From Phlebotomus papatasi (Eukaryota; Arthropoda; Insecta; Diptera; Psychodidae), in assembly GCF_024763615.1 (NCBI RefSeq), contig NC_077222.1:41230001-41294000 (forward strand): a stretch of 64,000 nt of DNA, given 5' to 3'. Every line of letters starts with the position of its first letter. Position 1 is the first letter of the stretch. The translations under genes and the position numbers were made by a program. Shown here piece by piece: positions 24,441-36,255 of the stretch. The notes beneath the pieces were generated by a model, which worked only from the letters and a program-made list of their open reading frames with translations, did not search any database and had not been told where the DNA came from.

Positions 24441-25121
24441 GAGAGAGATCACGCCAAGCCTCCGGGGCCAAATTTAGCAGATCCCATGCGCGCAGTACTC
24501 TCCAGCCGCCTAAGTAAGCACCGTAAACCTAAGAAGGAAGCCCGGAACAAGTAGAAAACCGTCCGATGACACCTCCGGTTCGGATGTCTTCAAGGGCCCC
24601 TGGAGAAGCAACACCTGTACGGATCAACACTAGGCCCTAAGGAGTGAAAGGAAAAGAGTCTCCCTTCATCGAGTCCCCCAAAGAGAAGCTTGGACACGCC
24701 CTTCAGAGGCCTCACTGTCAAACCTTGCTAGGCAGGAAAGGTCAATGGATGCTCCCATTATCACCGCCAGAGAAAAAGAGAAAACCAATGCTGTATGTCG
24801 ACGAATTGAAAATAAAGAGAAAAAGAGATGATAAATCTTTTAATTGGACCTTCTCTCTGTACAGCGTTGCTCCTCCACTCAATTGTTATGAGAATCTGGG
24901 GTCAGGGTGTTTTTCTTATGAAGAAGGGGTACCCACTCCCCTTCTTTCGTAACAGTATATTTTATTATATTTTATCCTGTTAAATGTTATACATTGTAGA
25001 CCTGAGGAAGGGGCCAACAAGCTCCGAAACGTTGTCCAAGTAATAATGGAGGAGAAGGATCTAGGTCAAATCCGTGTTTCTTGTTATTCAAAAATTAATC
25101 TACTGACCGAGCATCCAATAT

Positions 25122-26190
25122 AGATTTTAGTACTTCGGAGAATTCACCTGTTGCATTTGTACTAAAAATTTCACAACTATTTCCTTTTAAAGAAATAACA
25201 ACACGTTAGAAATCCAATGAACGTTTCTCTCCATTTGAACAAAGTAATTTAAAGTGAAAAACAACAGGGAAAAGTCCTTGTGCTTTCTTAGTACTTCACG
25301 GGAATCAATAAGCTCTTTTTTTCTAAACAATATCCAAAGAACGTCCCGTGCGCGTTATTTGGCTAGAAAGTTTTAAGACAAATAATACACAGAAAAATAT
25401 GTGTTTTACTATTTTGCTGAGTTTACCTACATTCCTTGTACTAAAAATATTATAATCTTTTTAAATTTTTTAAACGAAACGTTTTAATTTAAATCCAATG
25501 AACGTTTTTAATTATTTGATTACAGGTTTTCAATGCAAAAAAGTATGGAAAAATCTGTTTATTTTTTTTTTAGCACTTTGGGATGTTTCTCTGATCCTCT
25601 TGTACTAAATATTGCTTATTTTTCTTTTTTTTTTAACAAATAACGAGGTCTTGTAAATCTGAAGAATTTTTCTCACCATTTTATTAAAAAGTTTCAAAGC
25701 AGAAAAGATATAGAAATATCAGTGTTTTTTAGTACCTCGTCGAATTATGCTGCACCCCTTGTACTAAAAACTATGCAGTTTTTCTTTTTAAATAAGTAAC
25801 GATATGGAAAATACAAAGAACATTCTTCGACATTTGATAGGTTTTCAAGACAGAAGACTCTAAATTTTTTTTTTAGTACTTCGTGAAGATTATCTGCACT
25901 TCTTGTTAATAAAAACTTTGTGAATTTTTCTTTTAAATTCAAAACGTGTTGTTGGAAATACAAAGAACGTTTCTTGCCATTTGGCAATAAGTTTTCAAGG
26001 TGAAAAAAAAAGACGGAAAAAATCGGTGTATCTTTTTAGTACTTCGTGGATTTTTTGTCTCCTTGTACTAAAAACTTTGTAACCTTTTTTTTCATATTAA
26101 ATAAATGACGAAATGTTGGCATTTTGTCCAATTGATAATAGTAGTATTTAGTACTCTTATCAATTCAGTACTAAAATTCTTTAAATTTCT
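25122..26190. repeat. ~160-bp degenerate tandem array, about seven units
   Basis: The block TTTTAGTACTTCG..., then about 30 bp later CTTGTACTAAAAA, then AATCCAATGAACGTTT-like and GTTTTCAA words, recurs with unit starts near 25127, 25288, 25402, 25570, 25732, 25876 and 26034. Spacing is mostly 144-168 bp; the second-to-third interval is short. Sequence identity between units is low to moderate. It looks like an old satellite or minisatellite. Confidence 0.65.
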
Positions 26191-26373
26191 TTTAGAACTG
26201 AATTTCAAATTCAAAATATCATCCGTTTAAATTCAACTGTAATTTTTCTGAATTACCCTGTAGAATATAATTTTCAGTGGATAATAATGCTTTCTCGGAT
26301 TAAGTTGAACTTGACTAAAGCTGAACTTGAATTAATCGCCAAAAGCTCAGTCAGGGTTATAAATACACTTTGT

Positions 26374-26379
26374 TTTATT
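26374..26379 (-). terminator. Candidate polyadenylation signal of fray
   Basis: AATAAA on - about 150 bp after the fray stop codon, just past a GA/CT-rich 3'-UTR stretch (26450-26480). Position is reasonable; usage is not shown. Confidence 0.35.
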
Positions 26380-26529
26380 TCTTCTTTTGGGAGACACAGA
26401 CTATTTATACCTCCTTGGATTACTGTTTTCATTTGTTTTTGGGGGTTTCAGGAGGAGGAGGAGGAGGGGAGGGGGACTCTCTTCACCGGGAAAAGAGGCA
26501 CTCAAGAGACAGAGACACTTGTCAGGCCA

Positions 26530-29500
26530 TTAGTCCGTAACTGATATCTGGGCATATCCAATCAGGGATTTCTCATCGGGCGTCTCAGTGGCTCCATAGC
26601 CAGAGTTGAGGAGGAAGGTGACGGTTTTCGTATTGTGGCGACTATCAATGAGTTTTTGCAAATTTGCCGCCATCACAACAATATCCCGACTGTCCACGAG
26701 TCCAGCTCCCACCAATTCTGTCGCAATTCCCTCAGCTGAATCCTTGCCCACGGCAAATTCAAAACGGATATCATTGAGTTCACGATTAGTATTCCGCATC
26801 CTCAGCACTAAGTTCACTGGCGGAAAGTCATTTGGAAGGGCTTCCGTTGTCTGTGACACAGTTGCCGTCTGCTCAGACACTTCAGACACTTCCTCACGTT
26901 CACTATCTGATGAATGCACCAATTCCAGACGATTCATAGGCCGATCTTCATCTTCGGAGTCACTGAAGTGTTTACTACTGGGACCACCATTGTCTTCCTC
27001 TTCACTCGACCACACCCATTCCCCAGTCAGGGTTCTGTGCAATCTCCCGGATGTTCCAGGTTGCCTCTTGGCCGCCTTGATAACTCTCGTCTCCATAGAC
27101 GGCCCATTGGCCAGAAGCGTCTGTGTCAGGTACTTGCGATCCTTGGCCTTCTTGAAGAAGGGATGCTTCAGCAACTCACTGGCCGTGGGTCGTTTCGATG
27201 GCTCCTTCTGCAGACACTCAACAATCATCTTCCGAAAAGTCTTACCGTACGCTTTATACTGATCCTTTTCATCTGCACCCGTATCTAGGGTGGGCGGATC
27301 ATTCTGAAGCGTCAGCATCAGCACCTTCATGGGTGGATACTTATGATAAGGCGCCGTGCCCGTAGCCATTTCAATGGCTGTGATACCAAATGACCAGATG
27401 TCCGCCTTGAAGTCATACCTAAGGATGACCCTCCGTGTCAATTTTCTCAACATTACGGTGAAATTTTGGTTTTCTTTTTTTTCTAATTTTTCAATTTCAC
27501 CGAAATAATATTTAAAAAGGGCATTTTTACTGAAATTTAAAATTTCCTTCTTTTTTTCTTTCATTATCTTGTAATGCTTTTTTTGGTTACAATCGCAAAA
27601 CAATCCCTTCAGTTGTAAAAAAAAGAAAAACGAATGATAACATTTGGGCCGGTTACAGCAAATATTATTCTGATAAGACAACACAAAACGCGTAATAGAA
27701 TCATGTGTAGTAAATCACATTGATAAAATAAAATAAATCTTGGTGTGAATATCATTCAAGTCGAAAGTTAAATGCATTAAACTATAGAGGAAACTGGGGC
27801 ACCACCAAACACGGGGTAGCACCAAACACTGCGATTTTTTAATCAGATAGTCGACTTCTGAAGGCAAGGCCTATAGGAATTTATAGGCACTATAGGGATG
27901 CTTGTCCATTGAAGAAATGGTCGAGATAGTCCAAGTAGTTTAGAAATAAAAATTAGTGTTTGGTGCTACCCCGTGTTTGGTGGTGCCCCAGTTTCTCCTA
28001 ATAATTCATGCATTAAAATCCGAAAGATTATGATTCATTCAGTAAATGCATCAATCTCTTATTTGCAATGGGTTGATTAAAAAAAAAACAAAGGTTATGT
28101 TTAACCTAACCTCAAAAGTACAAGAAATATTTAATAAGGCAAAATTTTTAATCCTCAGCTCATAGAAATTTGTGATCAAGAGCCATGAATGAAAAGGAAA
28201 ATTGATGTATAATACCCAACGCACAATAACTTTTGTTTTGTAAACATGTTTTTGACATTTCAATGAGGGTGAATGAAATAGAGATCTAGTTATCTCGTTT
28301 TCTTTCATAGGAAATTATTAAAACGTATTTACAAACAAAAGTTATTGTGCGTTGAGCATAATAATTTGAATTTTAAAATATATTACACTTTATAACCTCA
28401 AAATAATAATTAGTTGTCCCATTTAAAACAATTTTAGAGTATTATTAAAGTCTGAAAAATAAGGGCTGGCATCAGAAGCTACCTTTTACATTGGGTAGAC
28501 TAATTTTTCATAAGCTTATCTGTGAAATTTATATCATTCAGATCTAACTCATCCTGAATTTTCTGTGACTTCTCAATATTTATTCTTATAACTCTTAATT
28601 TTTTTTTCTAAATTTAGTCTAACGATGGCAGTCTCGGTCGGTTTCAATTTGTGGTAATACCGAATTAATAGTTACAATTTTAATTAAATTTGGAAATTCA
28701 CGGTAATTAAATAACCTCTTTTGAGGTTATGTCAAACATAACCTGAAATATTCTAGAATTCGGGCAATTGTGACTAAAATGTCACCCGAATTAGAGAGAA
28801 ATTTGGGCAACAAACTTTTAGAAATGCAACGACTTTTTATTCATCTGCATACACATAGGGTAAGTGTGCCAAATTTCGGCCATGCAAATAAATTAATTAA
28901 AATTATGTATGTAATCTTCAAAGAGTCAATGAATTCATTTTGCTTTTAAATATTTATACATTTTAGGATGTATTAACACAAAGACCGTTAATTTTTAGGT
29001 ATAATTTGAATTTAAATTGCGTTGTAAAAACTTAGTATGGAAAGAGTCTTACAAAAAATGTGATAGATCGATTGTGTTTCTAGCAGTCTTCCGATTTGAG
29101 GTGAAGTGCAAGAGGTTTTCCTTCGGTGTTTTTCATGAAAATTGATTAGTTTTCATTAAAGATTGTTTCTGTTTATGTTAATAATGAATCAATTTTTAAA
29201 TTTCGGGTAAAATTTCCCAGCTGGATTCTGTATTTCGCGTAAAAAAGTATATAGTGAGCGTGTTTCCGGTGAGGTAGTGTTACCTATTCCGGCAAAATCT
29301 TTTGCCTTCCTAAATTTCTCTTCATTTTATGTTTTTTTTTTCAATTTCTGAGTTCTACAATGTCCAGAGAAAAAACCATCGCTTCTATGAAAAAGATGAT
29401 GCGGAAAAGGTATTGGAAGAGTTCAGGAAGGGCAAATTGCTACGGGAATCTGCGCGTAAATTTGAGATGCTACTCTTCAGGTCTTCAGGACAAATTACAC

Positions 29501-32500
29501 GGAAGATCTCAGGACTTGTGGGTCATATAAACGTATTAAACTAAATATTAAACTCGTTCCGTTTGACGTTTTGAAATTTTCTATCCGTTGCGTCACAAAA
29601 GGTGGTCAGAAAAAAGGTGGCCGGAATATCACTCAGTGGCCGGAATACTACCCAAAGCAATGTCCATATTTTTATTAATTTTTCAATATTTTAGGAAGTG
29701 ATTTAAAGAAAACAAAGATGATAAACTAGTTTTCAAGGTTCCACACAGCCCTCCCGAAAAGGAAGTAACAAAAAATATTAATATGAATTAAAAATATTGC
29801 ATTTCAAACTTAGGACTTCGGTGCTTATATGCAACTATGCCCAAATTTGGCACACTTACCCTATTGAGTTTGCATACTCAAATATATTGTAAATATCACG
29901 AAAAATGACAACAAACTTTTTTCAAATGTAACTGCTGCCTGAATTAAAAAGTACCCCGATCTTAAAATAGCCGAATTAGCGAGAGTCTACTGTACTTACT
30001 GTATTAAAATAAGTAGGTTCAATATTTATACCAAGTGCTCTTTTCTCTTATTTAGCCAAATAAGGATATTTAAGAAATTTTAGGTAATGCCAGATATCAG
30101 ATTTCTCAGATTCTGATTTGCCAGAAATCAGAGAACCAGAAATCGATTTTTGTTTTCTATTTTCTTGCTATTTTTATTTCGCAGAAGCTTAAATCTGTTA
30201 TTTGGACAAATTTAGTCACAACAAGAGATAAATAATTATTTACTGTTTTTTAGTTTAAAATGCAACAAATTCTAACCACAAACAGCGAACACGAAAATCT
30301 AAAAAGAGGGAACTCTTTTAGATTAAAATTTAGAAAAGCACTTCTAAATATTAGCTTTCGGTACTTGTCTCGCAACTTTGCTGTAATGTTATTGAAAATT
30401 TTTTACACTTTTTTTAAGGTTGAAACGTACATAGCCTCAAATTCAAGTCAACTCATTTTTTACCAAATAAGAGAATCTGACATAATTATTTAATTTCGAC
30501 AATTTTTTTAAAGTATAAATTGCGCAACCTTTGAAAACTTAATTTATAATTATGTTTAATTAGAAATTAATAGGTCAGTATAAAGCAAATTAAAAAAAAT
30601 CATGAAAGTGTCACAGACGTAATACGTTATTTTCTCTTTGGAATTTAAATAGAATAGATAAAAAACAAGCTGAAAGCTCTAACAAATTGATGTTGGTTAA
30701 TTATGCATTAAAATTTTGTAAATAATAGAATAGAATAGCGTAGAAAATTCGTTTAGACATGCATATGGACTTGTTGGAACTTTTAAAATTTCTTTTTTCT
30801 TAAGGTTTGTGGATGTTTTCTACACTTAGGGAAATCCGAAAAAGTCAGAATATAAGGTCGAACACCTCGATTTTTTACAAAAATTATTTTATTCGTTTTT
30901 TGAATACTTCTTTATACCCTCTACCTTCCCTGTGAATATTATACTTGAAAGATAATTATTTTCAAAGTTATAGAGATTTTAAATCTCAAAAATCCTGTAC
31001 TCTGGATATAAAATCTCAAATCGCTTTCATGTAAAATTTGCCCACTGCGAGTTATTCGTTTCTTATTCCGAGTAGTCGAAATAACATTTCGGAAATGTTA
31101 AATTTATCTTACGGTATTGATCCGAAATCGGTGTAAGTATTACCCTTTTTAGGTGTATTAGGGGTTAAAGCAACCCTTTTTCTTGTTAATTTTACCCATT
31201 AAAAGGTGTAAAATTAATATGAAAAATGTTGATATATTGTTACACTTCAAAATGTTACCGTTGTGACGAAAAAAGTGAATCGTACCCTCTTTTTTCCGCA
31301 GCTTAATGATAAATTCGAAGTAATAAATTTGAATACTTCCTATTTATACGGTGTAGGAAGTCTCCATTGGAAAATTCGCGTAAACAAATTAATAAATTAG
31401 CAAATATCGCATTTTTTAAAAGATAAATAAACAAAAATCTGAAAATTAGTGTTAAAAACTTTCTGGAACAAAAATTGACAGATCTTTGAAAGATTTCTGA
31501 ATTAAATTCAAAAATTATGCATGAACCAATTCTCTCGTACAACATACTATCCGAGACACTTTCTGATCTTTAAACCTTTGATCTTGGAATTATACTTCGC
31601 CGTTAATCAAAATGTAAAATTAAATAAAATTTGTGGAAATTTATCTAGAATAAAAATTTTTCGCATTTTACTGGTTGTTTGCCTTCATCAAATTTTTGAG
31701 TAAGTAGTCTACTACCCAAGAAACAATTTTTTCTTAAAAGAGACTTGTAGAATTCCTTAAGTAAGGCATTATAGAACCAAAAACCTTTTTATTTGCTTAT
31801 AACGCTCTTGGTTCCATTACTGAGATTATTATAAGTAAAGTGGCGCACTCTTAAAGATCTTAAGAGCTTTTATAGGAATTTCAACAGAAAATTCTCACTT
31901 TAAGTCTTAAAAGTACACTAAAAGACTTGTTTAATACTTGGTTCTATAGGCAGCTATTTTGCTTCTTAGGTAATTACACAAAATTATTAATCATTTAAAG
32001 TTTATCATTTAAAGGTTTAACAACAAAAAAATCTTGAATTGTCATAGTCATGAGTTTGTAAATTTCTTGCGCATAGAAAAAAATGGTTAGGTTTTTACGT
32101 TTGTACTAAATTCTCGTAACCTCAAATTGAAGTTAGCTTTTCCAATATTTCCATTTTCTTTAAATAAATAATTCAATATAACCGGAAAGTCAAATAATAA
32201 GATTTTAATTTCTGAAAAGTGCAAAGAAATTTTGCTACTTGTAATCGAGAGAAGTTTTGATATTAAAAATGTCTATTTAGGTTATGTTCTCATTTTCTAA
32301 CATAACCTTTAATATTATTCAGGGATTTGTCTTGCTATTGCCCAACAATATTTTTATTAATAAATATTTAAAACAAATCAAAGTTACTTTTGGAAAATTT
32401 AATAAATTTTAAATTTCAGAAAACAAAACCGTATTAATTGCATACCCATGATCCTGTTCCATGACTTCTGGGGCCATCCAACAGGGAGTTCCAACAAAAG

Positions 32501-33146
32501 TGTGACGCACCTTTTGACGCGACATGTCCCGCCCTGTAGCCAGCCAGGCACTCACCCCAAAATCTGCAATTTGCACGGTGCCATCATCCCCCATCAGGAT
32601 ATTGCCGGCCTTTATGTCCCGATGGATTTGGCCATTGCTGTGAAAGTACTCGAGCCCCTTGAGGACTTCCTTGAGTACTGTGGCTATGGTGGCCTCATCG
32701 AAGACACCATGTCGGCAGTTGGTTGTCTTCATTTTGTGCTTGATGATGTCCAGGAGGCTACCACCCTCCAGTAATCTCAGCACCAGCCACAGTTCTTCTT
32801 TCACCACAAATGACGTACAGTAGGTCACGACATTCTCGTGATTGCAACTCGACATGGCCTGGATCTCCTTCAGCAGCTCATCCATCGAGGTGTTCCACTT
32901 CTCCAGGTTGATGCGCTTTATCGCACATTTCTCATTCCGGGGAATACAGAAGGCACCGTGAACCACTGCCGTGGCCCCCACCCCAATCACCTCTTTCAGC
33001 TCATAATCATCTTTGCTATTGGGCCAGCCCACAGCCACACCACCGCCCCCAGTAGCCCCAGTCAGTGATGCCTGGGATTGCACCGTGGGCAACGATGGCG
33101 CCCCCATCGTCACCAGACTCGCGGAGGAGGCAGAGGGATTGGACAT
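26530..33146 (-). CDS. fray: Ste20-family protein kinase Fray (OSR1/SPAK orthologue)
   Basis: Two exons, 33146-32446 and 27418-26530, joined GG|GTATGC...TTAG|GTATGAC, give 529 residues (stop TAA). Kinase domain about residues 48-322: VGATAVVHG glycine loop, ATP-binding Lys77 in CAIK, HRDIKAGN with catalytic Asp177, DFG Asp195, activation-loop RHTFVGTPCWMAPEV with Thr216 at the WNK-phosphorylated position of OSR1 (Thr185). The regulatory S-motif QPGTSGRLHRT (Ser357) and an acidic Ser-rich linker follow, then a conserved C-terminal (CCT) domain at about 432-523 that binds RFxV motifs. WNK-activated OSR1/SPAK kinases phosphorylate cation-chloride cotransporters; Drosophila fray is needed for glial wrapping of axons. 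The N-terminal 40 residues are Ser/Gly-rich, as in the family. All catalytic residues are intact. Start ATG 33146 is the first in the exon. The 5.0-kb intron holds several MITEs. Confidence 0.95.
27785..28000. mobile_element. TA-flanked palindromic MITE (GGGGCACCACCAAACAC family), copy 1
   Basis: Begins TAGAGGAAACTGGGGCACCA and ends TGGTGCCCCAGTTTCTCCTA, an extended inverted repeat including GGGGTAGCACCAAACACT. Lies in the fray intron. The second copy at 46793-47020 has the intact TAGGGGACACT left end. Confidence 0.75.
28210..28360. mobile_element. ~150-bp palindromic MITE (GCACAATAAC family), copy 2
   Basis: Left end AATACCCAACGCACAATAAC, right end GTTATTGTGCGTTGAGCATA. Same family as 19625-19772; in the fray intron. 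Confidence 0.7.
28858..29861 (+). mobile_element. Pogo-like element with partial psq-HTH transposase remnant
   Basis: TA duplications at 28856-28857 and 29862-29863 flank inverted ends GGGTAAGTGTGCCAAATTTC and AAATTTGGCACACTTACCC. At about 29388-29480 + encodes YEKDDAEKVLEEFRKGKL followed by RESARKFEM, matching the psq-type helix-turn-helix at the N-terminus of pogo/Tigger transposases. No DDE catalytic domain is left, so it is non-autonomous. In the fray intron. Confidence 0.75.
30823..31301. mobile_element. Degenerate MITE related to 8493-8745
   Basis: Left end CACTTAGGGAAATCCGAAAA resembles the reverse complement of the right end of 8493-8745; the right part shares GGTGTAAAATTAA and the TATCAACATTTTT block in inverted orientation. 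About 220 bp of extra sequence interrupts it. In the fray intron. Confidence 0.45.
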
Positions 33147-33249
33147 TTTTCACAGTAAGTCACGAGACACACTCGACAAACACGCACAAAACACACAATC
33201 CCCGTGGCACTGGGTCAACTATCTCGTGTCACACCAACGCGCTAGATAT

Positions 33250-34561
33250 TTTCGCGTGTGATTTCTCCACCGCCCGTGTGATATAATCGATTAAATGAGA
33301 GATTTTTAATTTTAATTGCACTCACCAGTCACCACGTCTGACGTTTCAATTCAACAGACATAACCACACTCCTGAAGTACACCATTTAGCCATTGGTGGC
33401 GCTGCTAAATGCTGTCAGTTTTCGTGTGGAAAAATGCTGTGGGTTGAGTAGGCGGTGGGCGCCACCACAAGGCGCCATGCGTTTAAAATCAAAAATTCGT
33501 TTGGAATGAGGTGTCGCTTTCTTAACACCTTCATTTTCGTATTAAGCACATTCGCATGGTTTTGTACTGCATTATAAACAATAATAACAATTATTAATAT
33601 ATTAATCGTCTTAGTTCTTCCAGAGTTTGAACATTGAAAATTATTCAAAAGATTTTCAAATGCATTTCAAATGTGTTTTCAGCATATTTTTGCGAAAAAA
33701 AATAATATAAAATAGTTTATTACAAAGAGAGGGGGAGTATGGATGATTTGAGAAAAACGTGTTCACAAGATCCAAGATTTCCTATGAACTTCCACGAAAA
33801 ACCTCTTTATATCTGTACACTACTTCCGAATGTAATTGTATGTCCTGCTTGTTACGCTTTTTTGGTCGTTTCGTAGGGAAAACAAAATAAACCCTTGAAT
33901 TCGATTTTATTATTTATTCTATTTCCTTGTTCTATTTAGTTTTTACTTGTTTCTTGGCATTGGCTTTTCGCATTTCCTTTCCGTTTTATCTATTCTGTAT
34001 TCATGTCATGTCTTGTAATCTGGGTAAAATAATAAAAATCATATTGCATATTCCGACTTATCAATCCCATAAGGAATTGCATTTTGGTAAGATCTTGGAA
34101 TATTCTTCGTGTAAATACGAAATTTTAAGAAAAGACATTACGTTGTCAAATAGTCCATAAAAAAATCTCAATGTGTGAAATTTTAACACAATAATAGTGT
34201 TAAATCGGCCATTTTAATTGTTAAAAAGCAGAGTGGGCAGAGTGTGTAAAATTTAAGAGTATATTTTTAGATTAGGCTAGTTTATTGAGTTTTTGAACAT
34301 TTCATTTGTTCATTTTTCCTTTGCTTTTCCTCTTTTTTCATTTACCTTTTTTACTGCCGCTCACACTATTGTAAGAAGATTGCTCCCAGTTTAATAATTA
34401 ATTGATATTGAAAATTTCCACTACAAATAGTCGTAAATATATTTTTTTAACAATTTTGTCTGTAATACAAGAGTTGTTGAATTATTAACAACGTTGTTGG
34501 ATTTTCAACAATTTTGCGTTGAAACGGTTAAAACTATTAAATTTCGATTAAGAACTTCAAT
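33250..34561. other. 5' flank of fray, no gene seen
   Basis: Should contain the fray promoter near 33150-33430. No TATA box is obvious; the stretch 33340-33480 is relatively GC-rich with GGTGGCGCTGCTAAATGC and GGTGGGCGCCACCACAAGG words. The remainder is AT-rich and empty of coding signal. Confidence 0.35.
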
Positions 34562-34750
34562 TAGGGGAATGTGTCCATGCTTCGTGCGATCCCAAGCTTC
34601 GTAATGACTAAATTTTTCCTATATTTTTCAATAAATGTGACTCATCGCATTTATATTTTAAAAACTAGGAGAAAGTGCCTAGTTTTTAAAATATTATATA
34701 TTGTAGAGGTACATTTATTCAGAAATATATAAAAAACATTACATTGACAG
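34562..34750. mobile_element. TA-flanked MITE fragment (CCATGCTTCGTGCGATCCC type)
   Basis: Opens TTAGGGGAATGTGTCCATGC. It parallels 38832-39055 (CCCATGCTTTGTACGGTCCC) over about 150 bp, including TGACTAAATTTTTCCTAT-like sequence. The right end is not clear. Confidence 0.5.
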
Positions 34751-34870
34751 TAAAATTCTCGCTGTATTTCGTTAAATTACGCATTTTCATTGCAATTCTT
34801 ACGTAATTTCTCGATTACCTTATCTCATACTCGGTGGCACTAGGTGAAAATAATATAAGAAAATTAAAGA

Positions 34871-34972
34871 AATAAAACGAAAATGCTATAACCGGTGAGT
34901 AAAAAAAACTGTACGATTAATGTCTCTTACAGTTTTTTTTTGCTCACCGTTTATCGTATTTTCGTTTTATGG
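34871..34972. repeat. Long hairpin (arms ~40 bp)
   Basis: ATAAAACGAAAATGCTATAA followed by CCGGTGAGTAAAAAAA pairs with TTTTTTTTTGCTCACCG and TATCGTATTTTCGTTTTAT. The loop is about 20 bp. Probably an inner part of a MITE. Confidence 0.6.
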
Positions 34973-35054
34973 AAAGCGTGCTTCTTCAGACGACACTGAA
35001 GCTTCGAACAACTCATTTTTTTCAATATGTTTTTTTTTTTATTATTTTGAGGCA

Positions 35055-35204
35055 TTATGCCCAGTGCACAATACATTTTGTTTGTAAACATTTTTTCAAA
35101 ATTTCCTGTGAGAGTGAATGAAATGTAGATATAGTTATCTCGTTCTCTCTTACAGGAAATTTTAAAAACATGTTTACAAACAAAAGTTAATGTGCGTTGG
35201 GCAT
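35055..35204. mobile_element. ~150-bp palindromic MITE (GCACAATA family), copy 3
   Basis: Left TATGCCCAGTGCACAATACA, right TTAATGTGCGTTGGGCAT, with the same GTAAACAT inner arms as the other two copies. Confidence 0.7.
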
Positions 35205-35623
35205 TTATAATATTATTCTAATATTTATTAGTCAAATGGCTCAAATTTCCTGAAAAAAGTCATAGATGAAACCATTAATGAAAAAATCGACTTGTCCGAA
35301 GCTTTAATCTTCCGATGCACGCTTTCTCTTACACTTTCTTCAAGTTTCTACTAAGTTGTGTTTCGTTATTATTTTTTCTCTCGCGTTGATTTTGAAAATA
35401 CTTTTTTCATTGATCTGTTCTGATTTGAATTCTGTTCTGATGAAGTCGCTAAATTCCTTCCTTAGGCAATTACATTATATAAATAAATAATGTTGGAAAG
35501 AATTTAATGTGTATAGAATTTGAATTATGAGATCATTAAGACTCTATGCTTGATAGCAGCTCCTCAGGACCTCTTTTAGATGTTGTTTTTCTTTTTCAAA
35601 GTAATCAGTTATTATAATATATG

Positions 35624-35821
35624 TAGCGAAAAGTGGGGGACCTTTGAATTGAAGCAGCTTTAAAATAGGCTCTTTTCTTCTATTTTTATTGGAACAAGAT
35701 CGTACCGTGATATTATTTAGATCCACATGACCATTATGAAGCTAAATTACATTATAATAAGTAATTAGTTTTTTTTTAAATATGAGAAAAAATCCAATTT
35801 AGAGTTCCCCATTTTCCCCTA
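35624..35821. mobile_element. TA-flanked MITE related to 7007-7220, copy 2 (diverged)
   Basis: Contains GTGGGGGACCTTTGAATTGA near the left and AGTTCCCCATTTTCCCCTA at the right end, and an internal TTATTTAG-CTAAATTACATTA pair shared with the family. The left terminus is mutated. Confidence 0.55.
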
Positions 35822-36255
35822 TTTCTAGTACATTGACAGTCGTAGATCCCGTAGATCTGTCGAAACGAGACCCTAATTTTTATATACAGTCAAAGTTCCT
35901 CAAATTTGAACAACGGCGACGATTGAATTCAAATTGTTTTTTGAAGAGATGTGAAGGAAATCAAATTTCACCAATTCTATGTGTGAATAAAAACAATTTT
36001 TCCTTGTTGTTTTCTGGATATTACTGCATAAAATGGAAAGGAAATCTATTACAACGATCATGATGAATCACGAAAATCCATGATAGTCAGTCACAATAAG
36101 GCTAAGTAGGAAAATGATTGAATGACCTAAAACAGATTTCGAAAAATCATAAAATTATGACTTTATGGCGCTGCCACATCTTTTTAATTGAGTGAAATTC
36201 GGAAATTCATTCGATTGAAATTTTATCTCTTACTGTTTCATACTGAAATCAGATG

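Larger units (their letters stand above)
23382..24954 (+). mobile_element. Solo LTR of an LTR retrotransposon (probably Ty3/gypsy-like), 1573 bp
   Basis: Begins TGTTACGAAA and ends TTTCGTAACA, a perfect 10-bp inverted terminus with TG...CA ends. It is flanked by GTAT on both sides (23378-23381, 24955-24958), a 4-bp target duplication. A TATA box (CTATATAAG) lies at 23602-23610, and an AATAAA polyadenylation signal follows GAATTGAAA near 24810, giving U3-R-U5 logic. The interior is much more GC-rich than its surroundings. No gag or pol is present, so this is most simply a solo LTR left by recombination. Confidence 0.8.
23205..25086. mobile_element. Element with 123-bp inverted arms, Penelope-like termini, split by a solo LTR
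   Basis: Left arm 23205-23327 and right arm 24964-25086 are inverted copies with only about three mismatches. Each arm carries CTGAGGA, a possible stem GGGGC..GCTCC, then GAAAC, the arrangement of a hammerhead ribozyme core; such motifs are known from termini of Penelope-like retroelements. The outer flanks share AGATTTTAGTA (23196-23206 and 25122-25132), a possible 11-bp target duplication, though the left copy overlaps the arm by two bases and about 35 bp of extra sequence then lies on the right. No reverse transcriptase remains. Classification is inference; the inverted arms are seen directly. Confidence 0.6.

Noticed and set aside
25122..26190. CRISPR-like array
   Set aside because: Units are long, degenerate and eukaryotic; there are no short identical repeats with unique spacers.
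27419..27684. N-terminal extension of the fray exon 2 frame
   Set aside because: It reads Lys/Phe-rich low-complexity sequence past a clear acceptor (TTAG at 27422-27419). Joining to exon 32446 restores the kinase domain exactly.
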